Position numbers and translations under genes: made by a program. The notes under the pieces were generated by a model. It did not search any database, had not been told where the DNA came from, and saw only the letters and a list, made by a program, of their open reading frames with translations. A stretch of DNA of 64,000 nucleotides from assembly GCA_032718475.1 (NCBI GenBank), contig JAUCBJ010000644.1, positions 88,234 through 152,233 of the forward strand. Reading direction: 5' to 3'. Source of the DNA: Nemertoderma westbladi (lineage: Eukaryota; Xenacoelomorpha; Nemertodermatida; Nemertodermatidae). Positions 12,227 through 24,312 of this stretch are shown here, in pieces; position 1 is the stretch's first letter; the number at the start of each line of letters is the position of its first letter.

Positions 12227-15184
12227 AGGATCGGCATGCTGCATTGCAGCTGCATTTTTAAGAATGCTGTGCCGGCTTGTCAACAAAATTGCACCGCCAC
12301 AACTCCCTATCACCCATGACATTTGCTAGATCATCCGCATCTTTAAGGCCAGTGTCCTTTAAGATGCGTCTCAAGAAAGTCATGGGCTGTCCACCATGCT
12401 TATTCACTCCATGAGGCTGCCAAAGTACAAGATTATGCACTGGCTGGTCCTCACGGCGAAAGCAATGTCCTGCAAAGCGGAGGCGATTTTGTTCTAGTGT
12501 CAAGCTTGGGGGAACCAATGAGACACCTCCAATGTTATATAGTGTCTGGTTGGAGATGTGTGCATTGTACTTGACACAATGTACCCGGCGTAGCATTCTT
12601 GTGAATGTGCCATCCAGAGATTTGGTGTCCTCAGCAGTTAGAGCCCAGCATGGACTCCCGTAGAGGAGTACTGGAACTACTGCTGCTCTAAATAATCGGA
12701 CCTTAAGTTTCCGATTAATTCTCGGTGACTTCCAAATCCTAGAAAGCCTATTCAAGGCTGCCCATGCCTTTCCCTTACGTATTCGAAGGTCCTCACCTGA
12801 CTTCCGGATCCATGATCCCAGGTAACAGAAGTCGTCCACATGCTCAAGCATACCATCTTTTGAGCTTATGCTCATCCGATCAGAGACTTGCTGAGGACTT
12901 TCAAAGTTAACGGTCAGAATTTTGGTCTTTCTGGAGTTAATAAAAAGACCAACACTAGAAGCAGCATGTTCTAATGAGCTGAGGAGCAGTTGGGCTCCCT
13001 CTAATGATTCTGAGAGTACTCCTAAGTCATCAGCAAAGTCTAGATCAGTTAGGTACTTGGCAGGATTTCCTCGACTTCTGGAGCCAGTAGGTGGAGTTAT
13101 CATCACCCCATCATCATTATGATGATCTAAGGACATGCGTAGAACATAGTCAACCACAATAATGAACAAGAATGGTGCAAGTGTGTCTCCTTGGAGGACG
13201 CCCCATAACACTTCAAATGGTTCTGTGTCACCGTCAACAGTAGACACAAATGTTGTCGAACCATCGTATACTTATCTGATTGCTGCAATAATTTCATCAG
13301 GAATCCCATATAATGAAAGTATGCTGAACATACGTGAGCGAGAGACTGAATCAAAGGCCTTGAAGAAGTCAACAAAGATAACAGCCAGATGCCTGTCTTT
13401 CTTTTTTGATAATTCTTCAATTATCCTTCTAAGTGCCAAAATGGGCTCCATGGTCCCACGACCTTTACGGAACCCATTCTGATTTCCACGGAGCAGTCTC
13501 TCAATGGGATCCCTGATGCGATTTAATAGAATCCTATTGTATAGCTTTGCAGCAATCGAGATCAATGAGATTCCCCGAAAAGAACCATAGAGTGTTAGGT
13601 TGCCCTTCTTGGGAACTGGCACCAACTTATTTGTTTTCATTTCTTGTGGGACTCTTGTCGTTCGGTACATGTCTACTATGATGGGATAGATGAGCTTTAA
13701 ACACTCAGGTATTTTAAAGACCTCAGGGGAAACACCATCTACTCCACTGGCACGATTGGTCTTAATGCTCTTTGCAGCAGCTTTCACTTCTGCAAAGGAG
13801 ATATCGCCAATGGGAATATCTGGGAGTACAGACTCAGACACTTTTACTTCTATAAAGTTATCAGGCAATACCCTGTCATTATTGAGGAGCTTTTCAAAGT
13901 GGGCTTTCCAACCATTGAGGCGATCGGCTGGTGATTCAGCCTTAACCTTGGTGGTTGGTTGGCTTTTACGCCCAGTAAGCAGATTGATTGATTTCCATGC
14001 CTGGGATGATTGCCTGCTGTCGTCAGCATCATTGATGGCATCAACCTGTTGGTTTATTAGCTCCCGTAGATTAACAGAGTACTGCCTGTTCAGGGACCTA
14101 GATGCAGCCTTAACTGCATTCTTGGCCGCTGTAGTCTGTTTGAGTCGGGACTCTTTCTGCGCCTTATGAAGGTCATTTCGGCACTTCTGAATTTTGTTGT
14201 CAGTCCAGGGGGCCCTTTTCCTGTTTCGAGGGTATACAGGAACTGTTTCTGCAGCTGCTAACTTAACTGCTTCTGTAAAGGCAGTATAGCCCTCACAGTG
14301 ATCTGCCGCCTCAGAGGCAAGAGCCTCATACATGTTGCTCAGCTGTAGTGTGAAGCTGGATCTCACACTTGGCTGTTGCAACAGAGAGGACCAGTCATGC
14401 CGCGGCAAGGCAGATTTCGTTGTTCTGCTAGCACGCAGACTAAGTCTTACCTTGGCCACAATAAGGCGGTGATCACTGGAGAAGGGTCGAAGTGTAAATG
14501 CATTACAGTCTTGTATAGAGCTCCTGTATTTCCTACGAAACAGAATATGGTCTATCTGGGACTTGTGACCACTGGGTCCACTATGAGTCCATAGCTTTCC
14601 AGTTCGCTTCTTGAACTGGGTTCCAGCCGAAAACAATCCATTTCCAGAGATAAAATCCTGAAGATGGACAGAATTTCGGTTAACACTATTGCTATAGACT
14701 CAGGGCGATGTAGGTGATTGATGCAGACTTGCATTAAAGTCTCCCAGGAATGTTAAGAATGCATGCTGATCCACTCCATCAGTAGCTGCTTGTAGATTGT
14801 GGTAGAAATTTTCCACCTCCTCTACAGGGGCAACACTAGTTGGAGAGTAGCACACAATCAGAACCACCTTAGGAAACTTCTTAGCCAGTCTTCCAGAACA
14901 TGAGAAGTGGCAACGGATGATGCGGTTAGAGATTTGGTCTATTTTGTCCAATGCTGCATGTGCAGTTGGATTCATCAATAGACCAATTCCACCATTGCCA
15001 CTATCATCTGCTGACGCGAGGGCGAGTCGCCAACCGCCCCCCATGTCCTTAATCAGAACATCATCAGTCTGTCCAGTCTGCATTCGGTGCTCTTGAACAC
15101 CCACTGCGCTAAGAGAAAGCTTATCTGCCAAGGCAGTCAGCTCACCTTGTCGCATTGGGGACCGACAATTGGGGACCCGACGCG
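12227..15184 (-). mobile_element. Non-LTR retrotransposon (APE endonuclease plus RT) inserted in satellite
   Basis: A LINE lies on the minus strand inside the 44-bp satellite. Its 3' end reads GCATGCCGATCCTAGTAG at 12227, ending in a TAG-type tail. Its 5' end fuses to satellite at about 15184 just upstream of the endonuclease core, so the 5' leader is missing. The 13 bases CATTGCGGCTACT occur on both flanks (12214-12226 and 15185-15197), as a target-site duplication would. Because the target is tandem, a unit-register effect could also produce this. The domain order and the YSPT, GDFNA and QIDHIL motifs are of APE-type LINEs. I lean towards an RTE-like clade, but that is from memory. Confidence 0.93.
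12258..15184 (-). pseudogene. LINE ORF: endonuclease-reverse transcriptase with two stop codons
   Basis: A single frame runs through the whole element, broken only by TGA at 14700-14702 and TAA at 13272-13274; I see no frameshift. The endonuclease part contains VGVQEHRM, GGIGLLMNP, YSPTSV, FLGDFNA and, after the first stop, QIDHILFRRK and SSDHRLIVAK. The reverse transcriptase follows with VPVPKKG, FRGISLISIAAKLYNRIL, NGFRKGRGT, the motif A segment VDFFKAFDS, the motif B segment GVLQGDTLAPFLF after the second stop, and the catalytic FADD box in LDFADDLGVL. The C-terminal part has CYLGSWI, LLYGSPCW, RFAGHCFRRED and HGGQPMTFLRRI, typical of LINE ORF2 tails. The element would copy itself by target-primed reverse transcription if intact. 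Two point stops in about 975 codons suggest a recent insertion. Confidence 0.9.
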
Positions 15185-18100
15185 CATTGCGGCTACTTTG
15201 ATACCTTGGTATCCTAACTCGCCCCACCTATTCCGGCTACTTTGATACCTTGGTATCCTAACTCGCCCCACCTATTCCGGCTACTTTGATACCTTGGTAT
15301 CCTAACTCGCCCCACCTATTCCGGCTACTTTGATACCTTGGTATCCTAACTCGCCCCACCTATTCCGGCTACTTTGATACCTTGGTATCCTAACTCGTCC
15401 CACCCATTGCGGCTACTTTGATACCTTGGTATCCTAACTCGCCCCACCCATTGCGGCTACTTTGATACCTTGGTATCCTAACTCGCCCCACCCATTGCGG
15501 CTACTTTGATACCGTGGTATCCTAACTCGCCCCACCCATTGCGGCTACTTTGATACCTTGGTATCCTAACTCGCCCCACCTATTCCGGCTACTTTGATAC
15601 CTTGGTATCCTAACTCGCCCCACCTATTCCGGCTATTTTGATACCTTGGTATCCTAACTCGTCCCCCCATTGCGGCTACTTTGATACCTTGGTATCCTAA
15701 CTCGTCCCACCCATTGCGGCTACTTTGATACCGTGGTATCCTAACTCGCCCCACCCATTGCGGCTACTTTGATACCTTGGTATCCTAACTCGCCCCACCT
15801 ATTCCGGCTACTTTGATACCTTGGTATCCTAACTCGCCCCACCTATTCCGGCTACTTTGATACCTTGGTATCCTAACTCGCCCCACCTATTCCGGCTACT
15901 TTGATACCTTGGTATCCTAACTCGCCCCACCTATTCCGGCTACTTTGATACCTTGGTATCCTAACTCGCCCCACCCATTGCGGCTACTTTGATACCTTGG
16001 TATCCTAACTCGCCCCACCTATTCCGGCTACTTTGATACCTTGGTATCCTAACTCGCCCCACCTATTCCGGCTACTTTGATACCTTGGTATCCTAACTCG
16101 CCCCACCCATTCCGTCTACTTTGATACCTTGGTATCCTAACTCGCCCCACCTATTCCGGCTACTTTGATACCTTGGTATCCTAACTCGCCCCACCCATTG
16201 CGGCTACTTTGATACCTTGGTATCCTAACTCGCCCCACCCATTCCGGCTACTTTGATACCTTGGTATCCTAACTCGCCCCACCTATTCCGGCTACTTTGA
16301 TACCTTGGTATCCTAACTCGCCCCACCTATTCCGGCTACTTTGATACCTTGGTATCCTAACTCGCCCCACCCATTGCGGCTACTTTGATACCTTGGTATC
16401 CTAACTCGCCCCACCCATTCCGGCTACTTTGATACCTTGGTATCCTAACTCGCCCCACCCATTCCGGCTACTTTGATACCTTGGTATCCTAACTCGCCCC
16501 ACCTATTCCGGCTACTTTGATACCTTGGTATCCTAACTCGCCCCACCTATTCCGGCTACTTTGATACCTTGGTATCCTAACTCGCCCCACCTATTCCGGC
16601 TACTTTGATACCTTGGTATCCTAACTCGTCCCACCCATTGCGGCTACTTCGATACCTTGGTATCCTAACTCGTCCCACCCATTGCGGCTACTTTGATACC
16701 TTGGTATCCTAACTCGCCCCACCCATTGCGGCTACTTTGATACCTTGGTATCCTAACTCGCCCCACCCATTGCGGCTACTTTGATACCTTGGTATCCTAA
16801 CTCGTCCCACCCATTGCGGCTACTTTGATACCTTGGTATCCTAACTCGCCCCACCCATTGCGGCTACTTTGATACCTTGGTATCCTAACTCGCCCCACCT
16901 ATTCCGGCTACTTTGATACCTTGGTATCCTAACTCGCCCCACCTATTCCGGCTACTTTGATACCTTGGTATCCTAACTCGCCCCACCTATTCCGGCTACT
17001 TTGATACCTTGGTATCCTAACTCGCCCCACCTATTCCGGCTACTTTGATACCTTGGTATCCTAACTCGCCCCACCCATTGCGGCTACTTTGATACCTTGG
17101 TATCCTAACTCGCCCCACCTATTCCGGCTACTTTGATACCTTGGTATCCTAACTCGCCCCACCTATTCCGGCTACTTTGATACCTTGGTATCCTAACTCG
17201 CCCCACCTATTCCGGCTACTTTGATACCTTGGTATCCTAACTCGCCCCACCTATTCCGGCTACTTTGATACCTTGGTATCCTAACTCGTCCCACCCATTG
17301 CGGCTACTTTGATACCTTGGTATCCTAACTCGCCCCACCCATTCCGGCTACTTTGATACCTTGGTATCCTAACTCGCCCCACCTATTCCGGCTACTTTGA
17401 TACCTTGGTATCCTAACTCGCCCCACCCATTGCGGCTACTTTGATACCTTGGTATCCTAACTCGCCCCACCCATTGCGGCTACTTTGATACCTTGGTATC
17501 CTAACTCGCCCCACCCATTGCGGCTACTTTGATACCTTGGTATCCTAACTCGCCCCACCTATTCCGTCTACTTTGATACCTTGGTATCCTAACTCGCCCC
17601 ACCTATTCCGGCTACTTTGATACCTTGGTATCCTAACTCGTCCCACCCATTGCGGCTACTTTGATACCTTGGTATCCTAACTCGTCCCACCCATTGCGGC
17701 TACTTTGATACCTTGGTATCCTAACTCGCCCCACCCATTCCGTCTACTTTGATACCTTGGTATCCTAACTCGCCCCACCTATTCCGGCTACTTTGATACC
17801 TTGGTATCCTAACTCGTCCCACCCATTGCGGCTACTTTGATACCTTGGTATCCTAACTCGTCCCACCCATTGCGGCTACTTTGATACCTTGGTATCCTAA
17901 CTCGCCCCACCCATTCCGGCTACTTTGATACCTTGGTATCCTAACTCGTCCCACCCATTGCGGCTACTTTGATACCTTGGTATCCTAACTCGCCCCACCT
18001 ATTCCGGCTACTTTGATACCTTGGTATCCTAACTCGCCCCACCCATTGCGGCTACTTTGATACCTTGGTATCCTAACTCGCCCCACCCATTCCGGCTACT

Positions 18101-20361
18101 TTGATACCTTGGTATCCTAACTCGCCCCACCTATTGCGGCTACTTTGATACCTTGGTATCCTAACTCGCCCCACCCATTCCGGCTACTTTGATACCTTGG
18201 TATCCTAACTCGCCCCACCTATTCCGGCTACTTTGATACCTTGGTATCCTAACTCGTCCCACCCATTGCGGCTACTTTGATACCTTGGTATCCTAACTCG
18301 CCCCACACATTCCGGCTACTTTGATACCTTGGTATCCTAACTCGCCCCACCTATTCCGTCTACTTTGATACCTTGGTATCCTAACTCGCCCCACCTATTC
18401 CGGCTACTTTGATACCTTGGTATCCTAACTCGTCCCACCCATTGCGGCTACTTTGATACCTTGGTATCCTAACTCGCCCCACCTATTCCGTCTACTTTGA
18501 TACCTTGGTATCCTAACTCGCCCCACCTATTCCGGCTACTTTGATACCTTGGTATCCTAACTCGTCCCACCCATTGCGGCTACTTTGATACCTTGGTATC
18601 CTAACTCGCCCCACCCATTAGGGCTACTTTGATACCTTGGTATCCTAACTCGCCCCACCCATTCCGTCTACTTTGATACCTTGGTATCCTAACTCGTCCC
18701 ACCCATTGCGGCTACTTTGATACCTTGGTATCCTAACTCGCCCCACCCATTCCGTCTACTTTGATACCTTGGTATCCTAACTCGCCCCACCCATTGCGGC
18801 TACTTTGATACCTTGGTATCCTAACTCGCCCCACCCATTGCGGCTACTTTGATACCTTGGTATCCTAACTCGTCCCACCTATTCCGGCTACTTTGATACC
18901 TTGGTATCCTAACTCGCCCCACCCATTCCGGCTACTTTGATACCTTGGTATCCTAACCCGCCCCACCCATTGGGGCTACTTTGATACCTTGGTATCCTCA
19001 CTCGCCCCACCCATTGCGGCTACTTTGATACCTTGGTATCCTAACTCGTCCCACCCATTGCGGCTACTTTGATACCTTGGTATCCTAGCTCGCCCCACCC
19101 ATTCCGGCTACTTTGATACCTTGGTATCCTAACTCGCCCCACCTATTCCGGCTACTTTGATACCTTGGTATCCTAACTCGTCCCACCCATTGCGGCTACT
19201 TTGATACCTTGGTATCCTAACTCGCCCCACACATTGCGGCTACTTTGATACCTTGGTATCCTAACTCGCCCCACCCATTCCGTCTACTTTGATACCTTGG
19301 TATCCTAACTCGCCCCACCTATTCCGGCTACTTTGATACCTTGGTATCCTAACTCGTCTCACCCATTGCGGCTACTTTGATACCTTGGTATCCTAACTCG
19401 TCCCACCTATTCCGGCTACTTTGATACCTTGGTATCCTAACTCGCCCCACCTATTGCGGCTACTTTGATACCTTGGTATCCTAACTCGCCCCACCTATTC
19501 CGGCTACTTTGATACCTTGGTATCCTAACTCGCCCCACCTATTCCAGCTACTTTGATACCTTGGTATCCTAACTCGTCCCACACATTGGGGCTACTTTGA
19601 TACCTTGGTATCCTAACTCGCCCCACCTATTCCGGCTACTTTGATACCTTGGTATCCTAACTCGCCCCACCCATTCCTGCTACTTTGATTCCTTGGTATC
19701 CTAACTCGCCCCACCCATTCCGGCTACTTTGATACCTTGGTATCCTAACTCGCCCCACACATTGGGGCTACTTTGATACCTTGGTATCCTAACTCGCCCC
19801 ACCTATTCCGGCTACTTTGATACCTTGGTATCCTAACTCGCCCCACCCATTCCGGCTACTTTGATACCTTGGTATCCTAACTCGCCCCACCTATTCCGGC
19901 TACTTTGATTCCTTGGTATCCTAACTCGCCCCACCCATTGGGGCTACTTTGATACCTTGTTATCCTAACTCGCCCCACCTATTCCGGCTACTTTGATTCC
20001 TTGGTATCCTAACTCGCCCCACCTATTGCGGCTACTTTGATACCTTTGTATCCTAACTCGCCCCACCTATTCCGGCTACTTTGATACTTTGGTATCCTAA
20101 CTCGCCCCACCTATTCCAGCTACTTTGATTCCTTGGTATCCTAACTCGCCCCACCTATTCCAGCTACTTTGATACCTTGGTATCCTAACTCGCCCCTCCT
20201 ATTCCGGCTACTTTGATACCTTGGTATCCTTATCGCCCCTCCTATTCCGGCTACTTTGATACCATGGTATCCTTATCGCCCCACCCATTGGAGATACTTT
20301 GATACCTTGGTATCCTTATCGCACCACCCATTGGGGCTACTTTGATACCTTGGTATTCTTA
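15185..20361. repeat. 44-bp satellite array, right part
   Basis: About 117 further copies of the same 44-bp unit as at 8733-12226, with the same dyad and CATTGCGG/TATTCCGG alternation. Units near 15185-19600 are very uniform. Towards the right edge (after about 20180) they decay: one drops bases to read CCTTATCGCCCC, and the last units change the block before the dyad. That is the usual edge behaviour of a satellite. No gene is inside. Confidence 0.97.
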
Positions 20362-20831
20362 GGATTTTTCTATTCTATTCACTACAGTTTACTCAGGAGT
20401 GACCGATGATTATTTTTGAATTCTCCATAAAAAAATCCACATTTTTGTATACGGCGAATGTATACCAACTGCGAATTGGTATCAGGAAATTAGCTTAAAA
20501 GGTTGACCACAATAATAACAAAACTGCAAAATTTTTAGAAATGACTTCGGAAATTACAGGTTTCCAAATGAGTTCAAATATCCCGCCTCAACATAACAAA
20601 TTATTGATATAAAGACAACAAAACTCACTCATTGGTCTCCATTATCAGTCACCCACACTGTCAAAGTCACCCCGTTTGACGGTAGTATAAATAATATATA
20701 AATAACTATGAAAAATAATGTTTTTAATACGTTTTTAAGATGCATTTACTTTTCAAGGCTATATACTTTATTTAATCCATTGATTATGATCCCTAGTTTT
20801 AGTTGTATTACAACACATAATTAATAAATAA
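20362..20831. other. AT-rich upstream region of a coding exon
   Basis: Non-repetitive AT-rich sequence between the satellite edge and the membrane-anchor exon. It presumably holds 5' UTR and promoter sequence for that exon, but no core promoter element can be assigned with confidence. No other feature is seen. Confidence 0.35.
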
Positions 20832-21107
20832 ATGAAAATGAACAAAAATAACGAAAATAGAAAAGACATTAATAAACTTAATCTGATTTCGCCACGAAAA
20901 GTATCCTGGCTGATACTGTTATTTCTGATAATAAATTTAGCTTTGTGGGTCATTACTTCCAGTTTGTTTATCCTGCTATATAATGAAGTTGCTGCAATAC
21001 GAGTTGAAAAGTGCCCAACGTCGAGAGAAGATCTCACCAAGATTAACTCGTTTCAAAAGCCCGTTCTAAATGTTACATCTGTTGATAATGATAATACAAA
21101 ACAAATG
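20832..21107 (+). CDS. First exon of type II membrane protein, possible TNF ligand N-terminus
   Basis: Ninety-two codons starting at the first ATG of the frame (a second ATG is two codons later), ending at a good donor, ATG|GTAAGA. The encoded segment has a basic, Asn/Lys-rich cytoplasmic tail of about 23 residues and a strongly hydrophobic span at about residues 24-50 (core LILLFLIINLALWVI). An outer stalk follows with one Cys and an N-glycosylation site (NVT at 80-82). This is the layout of type II membrane ligands. There is no signal-peptide cleavage look. The exon ends in phase 0. The same strand carries TNF-domain exons at 55566-56359, so it may be exon 1 of that gene. It could equally belong to another short type II protein. 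The exon call is fairly firm; the TNF link is inference. Confidence 0.6.
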
Positions 21108-21618
21108 GTAAGACTAATTCTATGCAATATACATCTACTCTGCCGTTAGAAGGTAGAACAACACCCTATCGCAAAATATCATGTTTTGAGTAAATGGACT
21201 TAGACTATGACGGTTTGCTGTAACGAACCAGCAAATCATGAGATTTTGATTCGTAAGTGTTCAGGAAGAGGAAAGATTGGGAAATTTTTTGAAATCAAAA
21301 TATTACCTTTTCATTCGTCCATATGCACTGAGATAAGAGATATCAGTAGGGTGTTTTCGCATTGAGTGTTTTTACGGTCGATGAATTGCAATGGGGTAGA
21401 CGACTCGGAAAATTTTTTTCGAGTTAGGGTGTTTTGCATTATCTCCAATTTTCATAGGGTGATTTTATTACCGTGTAATTACTTTTGATTACCGGCTGAG
21501 GTGAAATGTAGGTGTTTATTTCTTGTGCATTTATATTTCATTTTTTAATATCAAATTTACCAGAGAAATATGTAGTGAATAGTTTTTTAACAAAGCTCAT
21601 TAGAATCTGCTAACGTAC
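21108..21618. other. Non-coding, putative intron start
   Basis: AT-rich sequence following the donor at 21108. It contains scattered AGGGTGTT and ACACCCTAT words that recur on the other side of the minisatellite near 42200-42460. No coding potential is seen on the plus strand. Confidence 0.4.
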
Positions 21619-21862
21619 ATTACTGTGTAAGCTCCAGTAGGTATCTTGAATTTCCTGACGATATTCACTATTAATCTTCTCTTTACAGTCCAACTTGCAC
21701 TTATCCCAAATACGTCTATGATCAGGAGATTGACATCTGCTTTGGGCTAGTGTGGCATTACCATGCAAAATCCCCTGATTTCGTGGATATGCTACCTGTT
21801 GGAGGATGTTATTATCTCCACCCCGATCATAAACATTAGCAAATCCTTTATAACTCCATCTA
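21619..21862 (-). CDS. Possible exon with Cys-pair motif abutting the minisatellite
   Basis: Unique minus-strand sequence next to the minisatellite stays open for about 80 codons and ends at a possible donor, AAT|GTACGT, with the exon side at 21619. The most gene-like part is RIWDKCKLDCKEKI followed by RQEIQDTYWSL. A Cys-x3-Cys with a nearby R.EI..TYW pattern resembles, from memory, a segment found in uncharacterised, often transposon-associated invertebrate proteins. The open frame continues upstream into the minisatellite, which is open in almost every frame, so the true start of the exon is unclear. An acceptor within 21700-21860 is more likely than translation of the repeat. It could be an isolated pseudo-exon. 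Confidence 0.35.
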
Positions 21863-24312
21863 CCAACACCAACATTCCGCCATCCACCCACTCCATCTAC
21901 CTCCAACTCCTCCTGTCCACCTACTCCATATACATCTGACATCCCCCGTCCACTCACTCCATCTACCTCTGACATCCCCCGGCCACCAACTCCATCTACC
22001 TCAAAGTCCTCCTGTCCACCCAATCCGTCTACCTCTGACATCCTCCGTCCACCAACTCCATCTACCTCCAAGTCCTCCTGTCCACCCACTCCATATACAT
22101 CTGACATCCCCCGTCCACGCACTCCATCTACCTCTGACATCCCCTGTCCACGCACTCCATCTACCTCTGACATCCCCTGTCCACGCACTCCATCTACCTC
22201 TGACATCCCCCGTCCACCAACTCCATCTACCTCCAACTCCTCCTGTCCACCCACTCCATATACATCTGACATCCCCCGTCCACCCACTCCATCTACCTCC
22301 AAGTCCTCCTGTCCACCCACTCCATATACATCTGACATCCCCCGTCCACCCACTCCATCTACCTCCAAGTCCTCCTGTCCACCCACTCCATATACATCTG
22401 ACATCCCCCGTCCACGCACTCCATCTACCTCTGACATCCCCTGTCCACGCACTCCATCTACCTCTGACATCCCCTGTCCACGCACTCCATATACATCTGA
22501 AATCCCCCGTCCACCCACTCCATCTACCTCCAAGTCCTCCTGTCCACCCACTCCATATACATCTGACATCCCCCGTCCACGCACTCCATCTACCTCTGAC
22601 ATCCCCTGTCCAAGCACTCCATCTACCACAAACTCCTCCTGTCCACCCAATCCATCTACCTCTGACATCCCCCGTCCACCAACTCCATCTACCTCCAACT
22701 CCTCCTGTCCACCCACTCCATATACATCTGACATCCCCCGTCCACCCACTCCATCTACCTCCAAGTCCTCCTGTCCACCCACTCCATATACATCTGACAT
22801 CCCCCGTCCACGCACTCCATCTACCTCTGACATCCCCTGTCCACGCACTCCATCTACCACAAACTCCTCCTGTCCACCCAATCCATCTACCTCTGACATC
22901 CTCCGGCCACCAACTCCATCTACCTCCAAGTCCTCCTGTCCACCCACTCCATATACATCTGACATCCCCCGTCCACCCACTCTATCTACCTCCAACATCC
23001 CTTGTCCACCCACTCCATCTACCTCCAACATCCCCCGTCCACCCACTCCATATACATCTGACATCCCCCGTCCACGCACTCCATCTACCTCTGACATCCC
23101 CTGTCCACGCACTCCATCTACCTCTGACATCCCCCGTCCACCAACTCCATCTACCTCCAACTCCTCCTGTCCACCCACTCCATATACATCTGACATCCCC
23201 CGTCCACCAACTCCATCTACCTCCAACATCCCCCGTCCACCCACTCCATATACATCTGACATCCCCCGTCCACGCACTCCATCTACCTCTGACATCCCCT
23301 GTCCACGCACTCCATCTACCTCTGACATCCGCCATCCACCCACTCCATCTACCTCCAAGTCCTCCTGTCCACCCAATCCATCTACCTCTGACATCCTCCG
23401 TCCACCCACTCCATCTACCTCTGACATCCCCCGGCCACCCACTCTATCTACCTCCAACATCCCTTGTCCACCCACTCCATCTACCTCCAAGTCCTCCTGT
23501 CCACCCACTCCATTTACCTCTGACATCCGCCGTCCACCAACTCCATCTACCTCTGACATCCCCTGTCCACCCACTCCATATACATCTGACATCCCCCGGC
23601 CTCCAACTCCATCTACCTCCAACTCCTCCTGTCCACCCACTCCATATACATCTGACATCCCCCGTCCACGCACTCCATCTACCTCTGACATCCCCCGGCC
23701 ACCAACTCCATCTACCTCAAACTCCTCCTGTCCACCCAATCCATCTACCTCTGACATCCCCTGTCCACCAACTCCATCTACCTCTGACATCCCCCGTCCA
23801 CCAACTCCATCTACCTCCAACTCCTCCTGTCCACCCACTCCATCTACCTCTGACATGCCCCGTCCACCCACTCCATCTACCTCTGACATCCTCCAGTCCA
23901 CCCACTCCATCTACCTCTGACATCCCCCGTCCACCAACTCCATCTACCTCCAAGTCCTCCTGTCCACCCACTCCATATACATCTGACATCCGCCGTCCAC
24001 CAACTCCATCTACCTCCAACTCCTCCTGTCCACCCACTCCATCTACCTCTGACATGCCCCGTCCACCCACTCCATCTACCTCTGACATCCTCCAGTCCAC
24101 CCACTCCATCTACCTCTGACATCCCCCGTCCACCAACTCCATCTACCTCCAAGTCCTCCTGTCCACCCACTCCATATACATCTGACATCCGCCGTCCACC
24201 AACTCCATCTACCTCCAACTCCTCCTGTCCACCCACTCCATATACATCTGACATCCCCCGTCCACGCACTCCATCTACCTCTGACATCCCCCGGCCACCA
24301 ACTCCATCTACC

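Noticed and set aside
15566-15754. 62-codon frame starting MGRVRIPRYQSSRN
   Set aside because: It is a direct translation of the 44-bp satellite, and the same start appears at several places for that reason.
8733-20361. Regular 44-bp repeats as a CRISPR array
   Set aside because: Units are contiguous with no unique spacers, and the setting is an animal nuclear genome with LINEs and spliced genes.
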